Assembly: GCF_024172095.1 (NCBI RefSeq)
Contig: NZ_JAMZDX010000004.1
Span: forward strand, 620,001-684,000
Origin: Kitasatospora cinereorecta
Lineage (GTDB): Bacteria > Actinomycetota > Actinomycetes > Streptomycetales > Streptomycetaceae
DNA length: 64,000 nucleotides
Direction of reading: 5' to 3'
Shown: in pieces, positions 51,309 to 60,730 of the stretch
How positions within the stretch are numbered: the stretch's first letter is position 1
Layout: each line of letters starts with the position of its first letter
The notes under the pieces: model-generated
Databases searched by the model: none
Told to the model about the DNA's origin: nothing
The model's input: the letters and a program-made list of their open reading frames with translations, nothing else
Made by a program: the position numbers and the translations under genes

Positions 51309-52366
51309 GCGCGGACCGCCGCGGCCGCCCGGTGCGGGTCGTCCTCGGACGCGGCGCGCGGGGCGGTGCTCGGCGCGGTGCTGGGCGCGGTGCGCGGGGC
51401 GGGGACGCGGGCGACCAGGTCGGCGATGACCTCGTCGGCGTCGACCTGGCGGACCCACAGTTCGGGCCGCAGCGACACCCGGTGGGCGAGGGCGGGGACG
51501 GCGAGCGCCTTGACGTCCTCCGGGACGACGTAGTCGCGTCCGGCCAGGACGGCCCGGGCGCGGGAGAGTTGGACCAGGGCGAGGCCGCCCCGCGGCGAGG
51601 CGCCGACCTGGAGCTGCGGGTCGTTGCGGGTCGCGTCCAGCAGTGCGACCACGTAGTCGACCAGGTCGTCGGAGACCTCGACCCCCTCCAGGGCGGCCCG
51701 CATGGCGAGCACCTCGGCGGGGTCGGTGAGCGCGGTCAGGACGGCCTCCGGCGCGGCCCGCTCCAGGCGGGCGCGGAGCATCGCCGCCTCGTCCGCCACC
51801 GGCAGGTAGCCCATCCGCACCCGGAGCAGGAAGCGGTCGAGCTGCGCCTCGGGAAGGGTGTAGGTGCCCTCGTACTCGATCGGGTTGGCGGTGGCGATCA
51901 CCACGAACGGGGACGGCAGCGGGTGGGTGGTCCCGTCGACGGACACCTGCGTCTCGGCCATCGCCTCCAGCAGGGCGGCCTGGGTCTTCGGCGGGGTGCG
52001 GTTGAGCTCGTCGGCGAGCAGCAGCCGGGTGAAAACCGGCCCGGGGCGGAAGACCATCTCGCCGGTGCGCTGGTCGTAGAAGGGCGCGCCGGAGACGTCG
52101 GAGGGCAACAGGTCGGGGGTGAACTGGATCCGGCGGAAGTCCAGGCCGAGCGCGGTGGCGAAGGAGCGGGCGAGCAGGGTCTTGCCGAGGCCGGGCAGGT
52201 CCTCGATCAGGACGTGGCCGCCGGCCAGGACGGCCAGCATGACCAGCTCGAGGGCCTCCCGCTTGCCGGTGACGGCCCGCTCGACCTCGTCGAGGACGGC
52301 GCGGGCCCGTTCGCCGGCCTGCTGCGGCGTCAGCGTGCCGGGGGCCGGGTGGGTGGTGGTGGTCAC
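51305..52366 (-). CDS. moxR: MoxR-type AAA+ ATPase
   Basis: The 353-residue AAA+ protein has Walker A GLGKT (59-63), Walker B LLADELNRT, sensor 1 ATANP and the MoxR-typical TVDGTTHPLP and RFLLRVRMGY. It is the engine of a chaperone-like complex with the DUF58 and DUF4129 proteins. The ATG is at 52366, 42 bp past the preceding gene. The N-terminus (TTTTHPAPGTLTPQQAGERA) is normal. Confidence 0.93.
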   Translation of the reverse strand: MTTTTHPAPGTLTPQQAGERARAVLDEVERAVTGKREALELVMLAVLAGGHVLIEDLPGLGKTLLARSFATALGLDFRRIQFTPDLLPSDVSGAPFYDQRTGEMVFRPGPVFTRLLLADELNRTPPKTQAALLEAMAETQVSVDGTTHPLPSPFVVIATANPIEYEGTYTLPEAQLDRFLLRVRMGYLPVADEAAMLRARLERAAPEAVLTALTDPAEVLAMRAALEGVEVSDDLVDYVVALLDATRNDPQLQVGASPRGGLALVQLSRARAVLAGRDYVVPEDVKALAVPALAHRVSLRPELWVRQVDADEVIADLVARVPAPRTAPSTAPSTAPRAASEDDPHRAAAAVRA

Positions 52367-52408
52367 GGTACTCCTGGGGAGGTGGCGGTCGAGGGTGGGG
52401 CCGGGCGG

Positions 52409-52921
52409 TCAGAGCCGGTGCAGCTGGTCGACGAGCATGCGCAGGTCGGACTCGGTGAGCGGGCCGGGCGGGTCGGTGCGGGCCGGGTCGAGCCACGGCC
52501 AGACCTGCGGGCCGGTCAGTTCGGCGACCCGCTCGGGGTGGTGGTGGCGGGAGATCCGGTGGCGTTCCAGCAGCCGGGCGTCGTACAGGCGTTGGATGCG
52601 GTGCCGGAGCACCGGGCCGTAGCCGTCCTCGCCGCACAGGGACCGGTCGACCAGCTGCCGCCAGTCGCCGAGGTTGACCTGCCGGGCGTGCATCCGGCGG
52701 GCCTCGTCGCGGTGGCCGCGGTCCTCGGAGTCGGCGCCGGCCACGTACCGGGCGGTGGCCAGGGCGAGGACGGCGAGGACCAGGGCGCCGCCGCAGAACG
52801 CGGGCAGTCCGCCGACCAGCGCGAGGCCGGCCTCGGTCACGACGGCGAGGACGGCGGCGTGGGCGAGGCTGTGGGCGACGCTGCCGGGGGCGGGAGGCTT
52901 CATCGGGCGTGCTGCCTTCAT
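52409..52921 (-). CDS. Hypothetical membrane protein in MoxR operon
   Basis: The 170-residue protein has two hydrophobic helices (about 15-60) and a charged C-terminal helix-rich region ending LTESDLRMLVDQLHRL. Its ATG overlaps the DUF4129 gene stop, so it is in the same operon. In many streptomycetes a protein of this kind sits between DUF4129 and MoxR genes; its role is unknown. Confidence 0.72.
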   Translation of the reverse strand: MKAARPMKPPAPGSVAHSLAHAAVLAVVTEAGLALVGGLPAFCGGALVLAVLALATARYVAGADSEDRGHRDEARRMHARQVNLGDWRQLVDRSLCGEDGYGPVLRHRIQRLYDARLLERHRISRHHHPERVAELTGPQVWPWLDPARTDPPGPLTESDLRMLVDQLHRL

Positions 52922-53892
52922 CGGGCGTCCTCGGGGGCGGCCGCGGAGCGGTCGAGGCGGGCGGCGATGGCGTCCAGCGCGTCGCCTGCGCGGCGGACGT
53001 GGCCGGCGTCCATCGGGTGGGTGGAGTAGCGGGCCTCGCGGAACAGCTCCGCCAGGGTCTGCGCCTCGCGGGCGTCGTCCAGCCGGCCGGTCCGGGCGGC
53101 GCGGCTCAGCAGGTCGGTCGGGCTGTCGGAGTCCAGCAGGTCGACGCCGGCGTCGGCGAGTGAGGTCTCCATCGCCCGGTAGCAGGCGATCACGGCGCTG
53201 CGCGGGTCCGAGCCGCCCAGCAGCGCGGCCCGTCCGGAGGCGACCGCCTCGGCGAGCAGGCCGGCGGTGGCCTCACCGCCTGTCCCGTGCACGGGCACCG
53301 GTGCCGGCCCGGCGAGGCCGCGACGGCGCCACTGCCGGACGGCGAACACCACGGCCGCCGCCACGACCGCGGCCAGGCCCAGCCAGATCAGCCCGGCGCC
53401 GAGGTGGCCCGCCGAGTGCGGGGGCGAGCTGTCGAGGTCGGCGACCGCCCGGCCGGGCCTGCCCGGCGCACCGGACCCCATCGGCGGCGGCGTGGGGTGC
53501 GACAGGTCGGGGACGAGCGGCGCCGGACCGGCGTCCCGGCCGTGCACCAGCAGGAGGGCGACCGGCAGCAGGACCGCGCCGGCGACCAGCAGCCACCCGA
53601 CCGCGTCAACGAGCCGCTCGGCCACGGCGTTCGGCGGCGTGACGGACCTCGCCCCGGCGCGGAACCGCCGGGCCAGCACACCGAGCAGCACCGCCGTCCC
53701 GGCGACCAGCAGGCCGATCAGGCCGGAGTGGTGGGCGAGCGGCGCGAGGTCGTGGCCGCGCGGCGGGTCGGCGTCGGGGTGCAGGGCGAGGGCCGCCAGG
53801 GCCAGCCCGAGGACCGCGGCGCAGGCCGCGGCCGTACCCGCCGTCCGCGGCGCGACCGCGCCGCGACGACCGGTGCCGCCTGTTCGCGACAT
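52918..53892 (-). CDS. DUF4129-domain membrane protein
   Basis: The 324-residue protein has four spans in two pairs (about 22-45, 55-75, 95-115 and 155-180) and a C-terminal DUF4129 helical domain, with VIACYRAMETSLADAGVD and SPTDLLSRAARTGRL. It is the first gene of the five-gene operon. The ATG at 53892 has GGGGGAG at fair spacing. DUF4129 is a marker of MoxR operons, with a role in surface protein processing or metal insertion inferred. Confidence 0.85.
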   Translation of the reverse strand: MSRTGGTGRRGAVAPRTAGTAAACAAVLGLALAALALHPDADPPRGHDLAPLAHHSGLIGLLVAGTAVLLGVLARRFRAGARSVTPPNAVAERLVDAVGWLLVAGAVLLPVALLLVHGRDAGPAPLVPDLSHPTPPPMGSGAPGRPGRAVADLDSSPPHSAGHLGAGLIWLGLAAVVAAAVVFAVRQWRRRGLAGPAPVPVHGTGGEATAGLLAEAVASGRAALLGGSDPRSAVIACYRAMETSLADAGVDLLDSDSPTDLLSRAARTGRLDDAREAQTLAELFREARYSTHPMDAGHVRRAGDALDAIAARLDRSAAAPEDAR

Positions 53893-54192
53893 GGTGGTGA
53901 CTCCCCCGTGCTCCCCCGCGTCGGCCCGGTGCGCTGGTTGCGGATGTTCGGCCGACCGGGCGACAGCGTGGCACACCTCCGGGCGTTCTGTCAGCAGTCG
54001 AACGGCCGGACACGGCTGACCGGGTGTCGGCTCGCACGGTGCGGGAGCACGAGCAGCAGCCAGAGGTCCGGCGGATCGGGGGCCTCCACCAACGGTTCCT
54101 CCAAGTCCGGGGGCGGGGCGGTGACGCCGCCGTCATCGGCGCGGCCACCGCCCCGGCCCCGGGCCCACGGCGGGGGGACGCCGGAGGCACGG
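53893..54192. other. Intergenic region before MoxR operon
   Basis: Exactly 300 bp with no supported gene. The strand of the operon start carries GGGGGAG before the ATG; I see no regular promoter pair or terminator. Confidence 0.45.
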
Positions 54193-55275
54193 TCAGGGCC
54201 GGGCCTCCAGGACGATGTTGACGGGGGCGCTGTCCTGGGCGATGCGGCGCACGCGGGTGAGTCCGGCGGCGGCGAGGACCTCGCGCAGCCGGGCTTCGCC
54301 GGCCATCGCGCCGAGGGCGGCCGCCCCGGGCTGGGCGAGCGAGGAGGGGGTGCAGACCAGGGTGGAGATCGCGTAGCCGATCCGGGCGTACGGGTTGGCG
54401 AAGTCGTCGGCGAAGCGGTCGGCGGCCAGCGGCTCGACGACCAGGACGGCGCCGTGGTCGGCGAGGGTGGTGCGGGCGTGCGCGGCGGCCGCCACGGGGT
54501 CGCCCATGTCGTGCAGGGAGTCGGTGAAGGTGACCAGGTCGTAGCCCTTGCCGGGGTAGCCGGCGGCGTCGGCGACCTCGAAGGAGACCCGGTCGTCCAC
54601 CCCGGCCTCGACGGCGGCGGAGCGGGCGTGGGCGATGGCGGCGTCGTCGGCGTCGAAGCCGGTGACCCGGGTGTTGGGCCAGCGCTGCCCGATCAGGATC
54701 GAGGACTGGCCCCAGCCGCAGCCCAGGTCCGCGACCCGCGCCCCGGCTTCGAGTCGCGGCGCGATCCCGTCGACGGCGGGGATCCACTCGGCGACCAGGC
54801 CGTGGACGTAGGCGGGCCGGGTGAAGCGGTCCTGGGCCGCGCCGAGCGCGGGGTGGTGGTCGCCCCAACCCATGCCGCCGCCGCTGCGGAAGAAGTCCTC
54901 GATGCGGTCGAGGTCGGCCCACAGGGCGGCGAAGCCGGGGAAGACGCCGATCAGCGCGGCCGGTCCCGCGTCGTCGGCGAGGACGGCGGCGTATGCGTCG
55001 GTGAGGGTGAAGCGGTCGGTGGCCGCGTCGTAGTCCAGGTAGCCCGCGACGGCGACGCCGCGCAGCCACTCCCGCACGTAGCGCTCGGCCAGTCCGGTGC
55101 GGGCGGCGAGGTCGGCGGGGCCGAGCGGTCCGGCGCCGGCGAGGGCGCGGAACAGGCCGAGCCGGTCGCCCAGCACCACCAGCGGTGCGGTGCAGGCCGC
55201 GCCGAGGTCGCCGAAGACGGTGCCCACGGCCTGCTCGATCAGGTCGGTCTCCGGGGCGGTTTCCACGGTCGTCAT
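54193..55275 (-). CDS. SAM-dependent methyltransferase
   Basis: The 360-residue methyltransferase has an N-terminal helix-rich wHTH-like region (DLAARTGLAERYVREWLRGV) and a class I SAM fold: VADLGCGWGQSSILIGQ (motif I), TGFDADDAAIA and VTFTDSLHDMG. The layout resembles O-methyltransferases with a dimerisation domain and the Rv-type methyltransferases of mycobacteria. It follows the 1021-residue regulator gene by 77 bp on the same strand. The ATG at 55275 has GAGAGG about 8 nt upstream. Confidence 0.88.
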   Translation of the reverse strand: MTTVETAPETDLIEQAVGTVFGDLGAACTAPLVVLGDRLGLFRALAGAGPLGPADLAARTGLAERYVREWLRGVAVAGYLDYDAATDRFTLTDAYAAVLADDAGPAALIGVFPGFAALWADLDRIEDFFRSGGGMGWGDHHPALGAAQDRFTRPAYVHGLVAEWIPAVDGIAPRLEAGARVADLGCGWGQSSILIGQRWPNTRVTGFDADDAAIAHARSAAVEAGVDDRVSFEVADAAGYPGKGYDLVTFTDSLHDMGDPVAAAAHARTTLADHGAVLVVEPLAADRFADDFANPYARIGYAISTLVCTPSSLAQPGAAALGAMAGEARLREVLAAAGLTRVRRIAQDSAPVNIVLEARP

Positions 55276-55286
55276 TTCGATCACCT

Positions 55287-55334
55287 CTCTCGGACGGGTG
55301 TCCTTGACCGAGAGGCGTGGGATCGCGTCCCACG
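55287..55334. promoter_or_regulatory. Two inverted repeats between regulator and methyltransferase
   Basis: CTCTCGG/CCGAGAG (arms 55287-55293 and 55308-55314) could pair and covers the methyltransferase SD. CGTGGGA-TCGCG-TCCCACG (55316-55334) is a perfect 7-bp palindrome. They may be a hairpin controlling translation and an operator. Confidence 0.35.
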
Positions 55335-55352
55335 GCGCGTGAGCCCCCGGGG

Positions 55353-58300
55353 TCACAGCTGCCAGTGGACGGGTTCGGCGGGCCGGTAGGCGCAGACCCG
55401 GCCGGTGGTGACCGAGGCCGACAGGTGGGCGCCGAGTTCCGGGTGGGCGCCGTCGATCCGGCGCAGCGTGTCGCGGATGCGGGCGGTGACGGTGGTGCGG
55501 GCGCGCTCCCCCTCGTCGCCGAGGCGCCGGCGGCGGCCGCCGAGGCCGTACACGTGGCGCAGTTCGGCGATCAGGGCGTCGCGCTCGTCCTGCGCCCGGG
55601 CGAGGGCGGTCGCGTGCCCGCCCTCGCGTGCTTCGGTGATCTCGGTGTCCAGCCGGTCCAGGCGCGTCCGGTAGGCGGCGCGCGCCGGTCCGTCGGCCAG
55701 TTCGTCGCTGCCGGGGGCGGGCGTGTCCTCGCCGGAGAGCAGGCGGGTGGCGGGGATCTCCCGGCCGGGGTTGGCCAGCAGCAGGGCCAGGTCGTGCAGG
55801 CCCTTGGCGTCCTTGAGGTGGGCGGTGCGCCCGGCGAAGGCGAGGGTCCAGGTCTCGCCGTCGCGGTGGAAGACGCGGTCGGTGCCGGGGTGGGCGAGCA
55901 GCGCCTCGGCGCGGTCGCGGAGCCGGTCGAGGCCCTGTTCCCCGGCGGCGGCACCGGCCTCGGCGATCAGCTGCCGGCCGGCTTCGCGGTCGGGCTCGCA
56001 CCCGAGCAGGGCTCGGCCGAGTTCCAGGCGGGCGCGGACGGCGACCGGGCGGGCCCCGAGCCGTTCGGCCGCGGCGACCGCGGCCCGCAGGTGCTCGGCC
56101 GCCCGCTGCGGGGTCGGCGCGGCGAGGCCCAGGTAGAGCGCGACCGGCGCGAGGACCGCGACGGCGCCGCCGACCACGACGGTCTCGTCCGCGTACGGCA
56201 GCAGCCGCTCGTACCGGTCCGCCAGGACCTCCGGGACGGCGGCGGCGACGGCGAGTTCCACATCGAAGGCCACGCCCGGCAGGGCCTGCCACCGGTAGCC
56301 CGACAGGGCGTCGGCCGGGGGCAGGGCGCGCAGGACGGCGGCCGCGGCGGCCGGCTCGCCCGCCGCGAGGTGGGCGAAGCAGCGCGCGTGCGGCAGCAGT
56401 TCGGGCGGCAGGGCGGCGTCCCCGGACTCCTCCACCGCCCGCGCCACGCCCACGGGACCGTCCCGGGTCATCGCGGCGGCGATCCGTTGCGTCCCCGCCA
56501 CGCCGGCACCGTCCGGCTCGCCGATCGCCGCGGCCAGCGCGGCGGCCTCCTGCGTGAGCCGTTCACCCTCCTCGAAGCGGCCCTGCAGCAGGGCCAGCGC
56601 CGCCTCCCGGGAGCGCACCAGATACCCGGCCCTGGGCAGCCTGGACCGCTCGGCCGCCTGCCCGGCCTCGTGCAGGGCGGTGACCGCCCGCGGATCGGCC
56701 AGCTCCACCAGGGCCACGAACCGGCACATCAGCGCCTCGAACTCCAGCTCCGCGTCACCGGCCGCGGCGGCCGCCCCGGCCATCGCGTCCGCGATCTCCA
56801 GGCGCCGCGCGGCCGTACCGGGCGCCCACTCGACGTCGTGGCGTGCGAACAGGGCGGTGGCGAGCGCCCGTTGGTCGCCCGCCTGCCGCGCGACCCGGGC
56901 CGCCTCGCACGCCCGGTCGCGGGCGGACGCCACGTCCTGGTCGGGACCGTCCGCCGACTCCCGGGCCCAGGCGGCGAGCACCCGGGCCCGCAACGCCTCG
57001 GCGCCCGGCTCCCCGCGCAGGGCGGACTCGGCGTGTTGCAGCAGGGTGATCAGCTCCCGCCGGGAGTCCCCGCTGCGGACCCCCGCGCGGTGCAGACCGA
57101 GCGCGGCGGCCGCAGCCGCAGCCGGGCCCGGGGAGGCCCGCGTCACGGCCCGGAAGCCGTCCACCGCCTCCTCCCGCATCCCGGCGCTCAGCTGTGCCTC
57201 GGCCAGGTCCAGCCGCAGCCCGACCGCCCGCGGATCGCCGTCCGGGCACAGCCGGACCGCCCGGCGCAGGTGCCCGACGGCGTCCTCGTACCCCAGCTCG
57301 GCCATCGCCGCCCGCCCCGCCCGCGCGGCGAAGTCCACCGCCGGCTCCACCGGGCCGACCGGGAGGGCCGCCGCGTAGTGGCGGGCCAGTTCGGCGACGT
57401 ACCCGCTGCCCTCCAGCGCCCGGGCCACCGCCAGATGGGTCCGCGCGCGGGACCCGGCGGGGAGCTGTGCGAGCAGGTGCTCGCGGAACAGGTCATGGAC
57501 GAACCGGTGCTCGCCGTCCTCCTCGGGCGTCACCACCCGGGCCGCGACGGCGGGCTCCAGCAGCTCGGACAGCCGCTCCTGCGGCCGGTGGTCCACCGCC
57601 GCCAGCCGACGCAGCGAGAACCGCCGGCCGAGCACCGCCGCGGTGGCGAGCAGCCGGGCGGTCGGGTCCGGCAGGCGGGCCAGGCGCCGCGCCACCAGCT
57701 GGCCGACCGCGACCGGCACGGCCCCGCGATCCCCGCCCGCCGCCCGGAGGCGGGCGACCTGCTGGACGAAGAACGGGTTCCCCCCGGTCCGCCGCCACAC
57801 CGCGTCCGCCGGCTCCTCGCCGACCGGCCCGCCCAGCCGGTCGAGCAGCGCCCCCACACCGTCCGGCGTCAGGCCACCGAGCTGCACCACGTCGAGGCCG
57901 GACAGCGCGTGCAGCGGATGGTCCGCGGCGAGCTCGACATCCCGGTACGTCCCGACCAGCAGCAGCCGCTCCCGCCGCGCCCGGACGGCCAGGTGTCCCA
58001 GCAGCAGGACCGACGCCGGGTCGGCCCACTGCAGATCGTCCAGCACGACCAGGAGCGGGCCCAGGGCCAGCAGCGTCTCGGCGATCCGGTCGAACAGCGC
58101 GAGCCGGGCGCCCCGGGCGTCGTCCCCGACCGGCCCGTCCGGGCCCAGCACCGTCCCCGCCCGCTCCCCCAGCACCTGGCGCCACGGCCACAGACTCGGC
58201 GCGCCGCCGCCGTCCTCGCACGCGCCCCACATCGTCGCCGTCCCCCGGCCCGCCGCGTACCGCACGAGCTCGGCGGCCACCGCGGTCTTCCCGATCCCCG

Positions 58301-58418
58301 GCTCCCCCGCCAGCAGCACCGCCCCGCCCCACCCGTCCGCGGCGAGGTCCACGGCCCGGTCCAGCGAGTCCATCAGCGCCGAACGGCCCACCAGCGGCGC
58401 TTCCATCCGCACGGCCAC
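55353..58418 (-). CDS. Large AAA/TPR ATPase regulator
   Basis: The 1021-residue protein has an AAA ATPase domain (residues ~1-300: VGRSALMDSLDRAV, LLAGEPGIGKTAVAAELV Walker A, VVLDDLQWADPASVLL Walker B) and then a long TPR/ARM-type superhelix. The C-terminus (GERARTTVTARIRDTLRRIDG, HPELGAHLSASVTTGRVCAY) resembles AAA-cyclase/regulators rather than LuxR. No LuxR HTH is present. Two starts are possible: GTG 58418, after GGAG, or ATG 58406. It is likely a signalling regulator; the downstream methyltransferase may be its partner. Confidence 0.85.
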   Translation of the reverse strand: MAVRMEAPLVGRSALMDSLDRAVDLAADGWGGAVLLAGEPGIGKTAVAAELVRYAAGRGTATMWGACEDGGGAPSLWPWRQVLGERAGTVLGPDGPVGDDARGARLALFDRIAETLLALGPLLVVLDDLQWADPASVLLLGHLAVRARRERLLLVGTYRDVELAADHPLHALSGLDVVQLGGLTPDGVGALLDRLGGPVGEEPADAVWRRTGGNPFFVQQVARLRAAGGDRGAVPVAVGQLVARRLARLPDPTARLLATAAVLGRRFSLRRLAAVDHRPQERLSELLEPAVAARVVTPEEDGEHRFVHDLFREHLLAQLPAGSRARTHLAVARALEGSGYVAELARHYAAALPVGPVEPAVDFAARAGRAAMAELGYEDAVGHLRRAVRLCPDGDPRAVGLRLDLAEAQLSAGMREEAVDGFRAVTRASPGPAAAAAAALGLHRAGVRSGDSRRELITLLQHAESALRGEPGAEALRARVLAAWARESADGPDQDVASARDRACEAARVARQAGDQRALATALFARHDVEWAPGTAARRLEIADAMAGAAAAAGDAELEFEALMCRFVALVELADPRAVTALHEAGQAAERSRLPRAGYLVRSREAALALLQGRFEEGERLTQEAAALAAAIGEPDGAGVAGTQRIAAAMTRDGPVGVARAVEESGDAALPPELLPHARCFAHLAAGEPAAAAAVLRALPPADALSGYRWQALPGVAFDVELAVAAAVPEVLADRYERLLPYADETVVVGGAVAVLAPVALYLGLAAPTPQRAAEHLRAAVAAAERLGARPVAVRARLELGRALLGCEPDREAGRQLIAEAGAAAGEQGLDRLRDRAEALLAHPGTDRVFHRDGETWTLAFAGRTAHLKDAKGLHDLALLLANPGREIPATRLLSGEDTPAPGSDELADGPARAAYRTRLDRLDTEITEAREGGHATALARAQDERDALIAELRHVYGLGGRRRRLGDEGERARTTVTARIRDTLRRIDGAHPELGAHLSASVTTGRVCAYRPAEPVHWQL

Positions 58419-58449
58419 AGCAGCATTCTCCGCCCGGCGCCACCCACCG

Positions 58450-58955
58450 ACCACCGGCCCGCGCCCCTCACGCACTTCGCCACAGCGGCGGGTGAGGTAG
58501 GGCCGTCTCCGCCGCGTCGCCCGCCGCCAGCCGCCAGCCGATGGGGACGCTCGTACGCCGCCCACAACTCCGCGGCAGCCGCCCGCGCCCTCACCCGACA
58601 TCGGCAAGCGACCCACCCCGAACGGTCGGTCCGCGCGGGTCGTCACGGCGGCGAGTGAGGTGCGCCATCTCCTCCGTATTCCCCGCCGCCAGGCGACGGT
58701 CCGCCCGTACGCGACCCACGACTCCGTGGCAGCCGTCCGCGCCCACACACAGCAGGCGAGCGACCCACCCCCAACGGTCGGACCGCGCGGCTCACGGAGC
58801 GGCGGGCAGCTCGTCACGGCGGCGGGTCAGGTACGCCATCTCCGCCATGGTGCCCACCGCCAGGCGAAGGTCCGCTCGTACACGGCCCAAGACTCCGTGG
58901 CAGCTGCCCGCGCCCACACACAGGCGACCCACCCCGAACGGTCGGTCCGCGCGGC
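58450..58955 (-). repeat. Decayed tandem copies of the sigma-gene 3' end
   Basis: Three copies of about 165 bp follow the ECF sigma gene. The landmark (minus strand: AYLTRRRDEL-type then stop) recurs as GCGGCGGGTCAGGTACGCC-like sequence near 58487, 58647 and 58819, and in the gene itself near 58984. The adjoining block GACTCCGTGGCAGCnGCCCG recurs too. Copies end in stop codons but contain frameshifts. Confidence 0.6.
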
Positions 58956-60203
58956 TCACGGACCGGCAGGCAGGTCGTCGCGGCGGCGGGTCAGGTACGC
59001 CGTCTCCGCCGCGTTGCCGGCCAGGGCGATGGCGCGGTCGTACGCGGCCCGTGCCTCCCCGCTCCGGCCGAGGCGGCGCAGCAGGTCGGCGCGGGTGGCG
59101 TGGAAGGCGTGGTAGCCGTCCAGCGGCAGGCCGTCCACCTGGGCCAGGGCGACCTGCGGGCCGTCGAGTTCGGCGACCGCGATCGCCCGGTTGAGGCGCA
59201 CGATCGGTGAGGGGTCGAGGCGGACCAGCTGGTCGTAGAGTTCGACGATCTGCGACCAGTCGGTGTGCCGGGCGTCGCGGGCGTCGGTGTGGACGGCGTT
59301 GACGGCGGCGAGGAGCTGGTAGCGCCCCGGCGGCAGGCCACTGGCCAGGCGGGCGCGGACCAGGGCGTGACCCTCGGCGATCAGGTCGCGGTCCCAGGCG
59401 CGGCGGTCCTGCCGGTCGAGGGGGACGAGTTCGCCGTCGGCCGAGACCCGGGCGGGGCGCCGGGCCTCCGTCAGCAGCATCAGCGCGAGGAGCCCGGCGA
59501 CCTCGCCGTCCTCCGGGAGCAGGGCCCGGACCAGCCGGGTCAGCCGGATCGCCTCGGCGGTCAGGTCGCCGCGCACCGCCTCCTGACCGGGCTCCGAGGA
59601 CAGGTACCCCTCGTTGAAGACCAGGTAGAGGACGGCGAGCACGCCGGAGAGCCGGGCCGGCAGGTCCTCCCGCGACGGCACGCGGTACGGGATACCGGCG
59701 ACCTTGATCTTCTCCTTGGCGCGGGTGATCCGCCGGCTCATCGCCGTCTCCTGGACCAGGAACGCGCGGGCGATCTCCGCCACCGTGAGCCCGCCGACCA
59801 TCCGCAGCGTCAGCGCGATCCGCGCCGCTACGGCGAGCGCGGGGTGGCAGCAGGTGAACAGCAGGCGCAGCCGGTCGTCGTCGAGGGCGCCGGTCGGCCG
59901 CGCGGTGCCGGTCGGCTCGGGGGTGTCAGACAGCATCAGCGCCTCCCGGTGCTTCTCCGCGCGCCGGGCCTCCCGCCGGATCCGGTCGATGGCCTTGCGC
60001 TGGGCGGTGGTGGTGAGCCAGGCGCCGGGACGCGGCGGGACGCCGTCGACGGGCCACCGCTCGACCGCGGTCGCGAACGCCTCGGCGGCCGCCTCCTCGG
60101 CCGTGTCGAGGTCGCCGAAGCGCCCGGTCAGCGTCGCGACCACCCGGGCCCACTCCTCGCGGTGGGCCCGGGTGATCGCCGCTGCGACCTCGCCTCCGGT
60201 CAC
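58956..60203 (-). CDS. ECF sigma factor with long C-terminal domain
   Basis: The 415-residue ECF sigma factor (ECF41/42-type with DUF6596) has sigma-2 region (GDLDTAEEAAAEAFATAVERWP), sigma-4 region (LTLRMVGGLTVAEIARAFLVQETAMSRRITRAK) and an extended helical TPR-like C-terminus ending YLTRRRDDLPAGP. It is coupled through GTGA to the YCII-like gene upstream. ECF42-type sigmas characteristically pair with such small DGPF/YCII proteins, as here. The GTG at 60203 is set by this overlap. Confidence 0.9.
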   Translation of the reverse strand: MTGGEVAAAITRAHREEWARVVATLTGRFGDLDTAEEAAAEAFATAVERWPVDGVPPRPGAWLTTTAQRKAIDRIRREARRAEKHREALMLSDTPEPTGTARPTGALDDDRLRLLFTCCHPALAVAARIALTLRMVGGLTVAEIARAFLVQETAMSRRITRAKEKIKVAGIPYRVPSREDLPARLSGVLAVLYLVFNEGYLSSEPGQEAVRGDLTAEAIRLTRLVRALLPEDGEVAGLLALMLLTEARRPARVSADGELVPLDRQDRRAWDRDLIAEGHALVRARLASGLPPGRYQLLAAVNAVHTDARDARHTDWSQIVELYDQLVRLDPSPIVRLNRAIAVAELDGPQVALAQVDGLPLDGYHAFHATRADLLRRLGRSGEARAAYDRAIALAGNAAETAYLTRRRDDLPAGP

Positions 60204-60523
60204 AGGAACGGCCGGACCTCGACCTTGCGGTTGCAGGCCTTGGACCCGTCCGCCGCCAGCGCGAGCGCCACGTCGAGGTCGGGAGCCTCGATGATCCAGA
60301 AGCCGGCGAGGAACTCCTTCGACTCCACGAACGGCCCGTCGGTCACGATCGCCGCCCCACCGCGGTTGTCGATCACCGTCGCCGTCTCGGGCGTCCCGAG
60401 GCCGCCGGCGAACACCCACCGGCCCTCGGCCCGCAGCCGGTCGTTGAACACGTCGATCGCCACGTCCTCGTCCGGGGTGGCGAGGCCGGGCGCGTCGAAG
60501 ATCACGGAAAGCAGGTACTGCAT
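60200..60523 (-). CDS. YCII/DGPF-domain protein
   Basis: The 107-residue ferredoxin-like-fold protein is of the YCII/DGPF family: QYLLSVIFDAPGLATPDEDV, the signature TDGPFVESKEFLAGFWIIEAP and VEVRPFL at the end. Its stop overlaps the sigma factor start by four bases, so the two are co-translated. These proteins accompany ECF42 sigma genes. The ATG at 60523 is clear. Confidence 0.9.
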   Translation of the reverse strand: MQYLLSVIFDAPGLATPDEDVAIDVFNDRLRAEGRWVFAGGLGTPETATVIDNRGGAAIVTDGPFVESKEFLAGFWIIEAPDLDVALALAADGSKACNRKVEVRPFL

Positions 60524-60730
60524 GGTGGATCGTCTCCTGTTGTCCTGTGGCCGCCCCCTCGGGCCGCCTCTCACCCCTTCTACGATCGCCGCCGCCCCGA
60601 TCCGACACTCCGCGCCGGGATTTCTTCGAGGAATTCCGTACGCCGCTCCGCTCCCCCGCCCCCGTCGGCGCGCCTCCGGTAGCGTTCGCGAGATCACCAC
60701 GACACCGCACCATCCGGACCGGGGGACCCA

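Noticed and set aside
53893..54192. LuxR-like or other gene in the gap before the MoxR operon
   Set aside because: Frames on both strands are Arg/Pro-rich and no frame carries a start with SD or a recognisable HTH.
58450..59070. CRISPR or other regularly spaced repeat array
   Set aside because: The period is about 165 bp and the repeats are coding-derived and adjacent, not separated by unique spacers.
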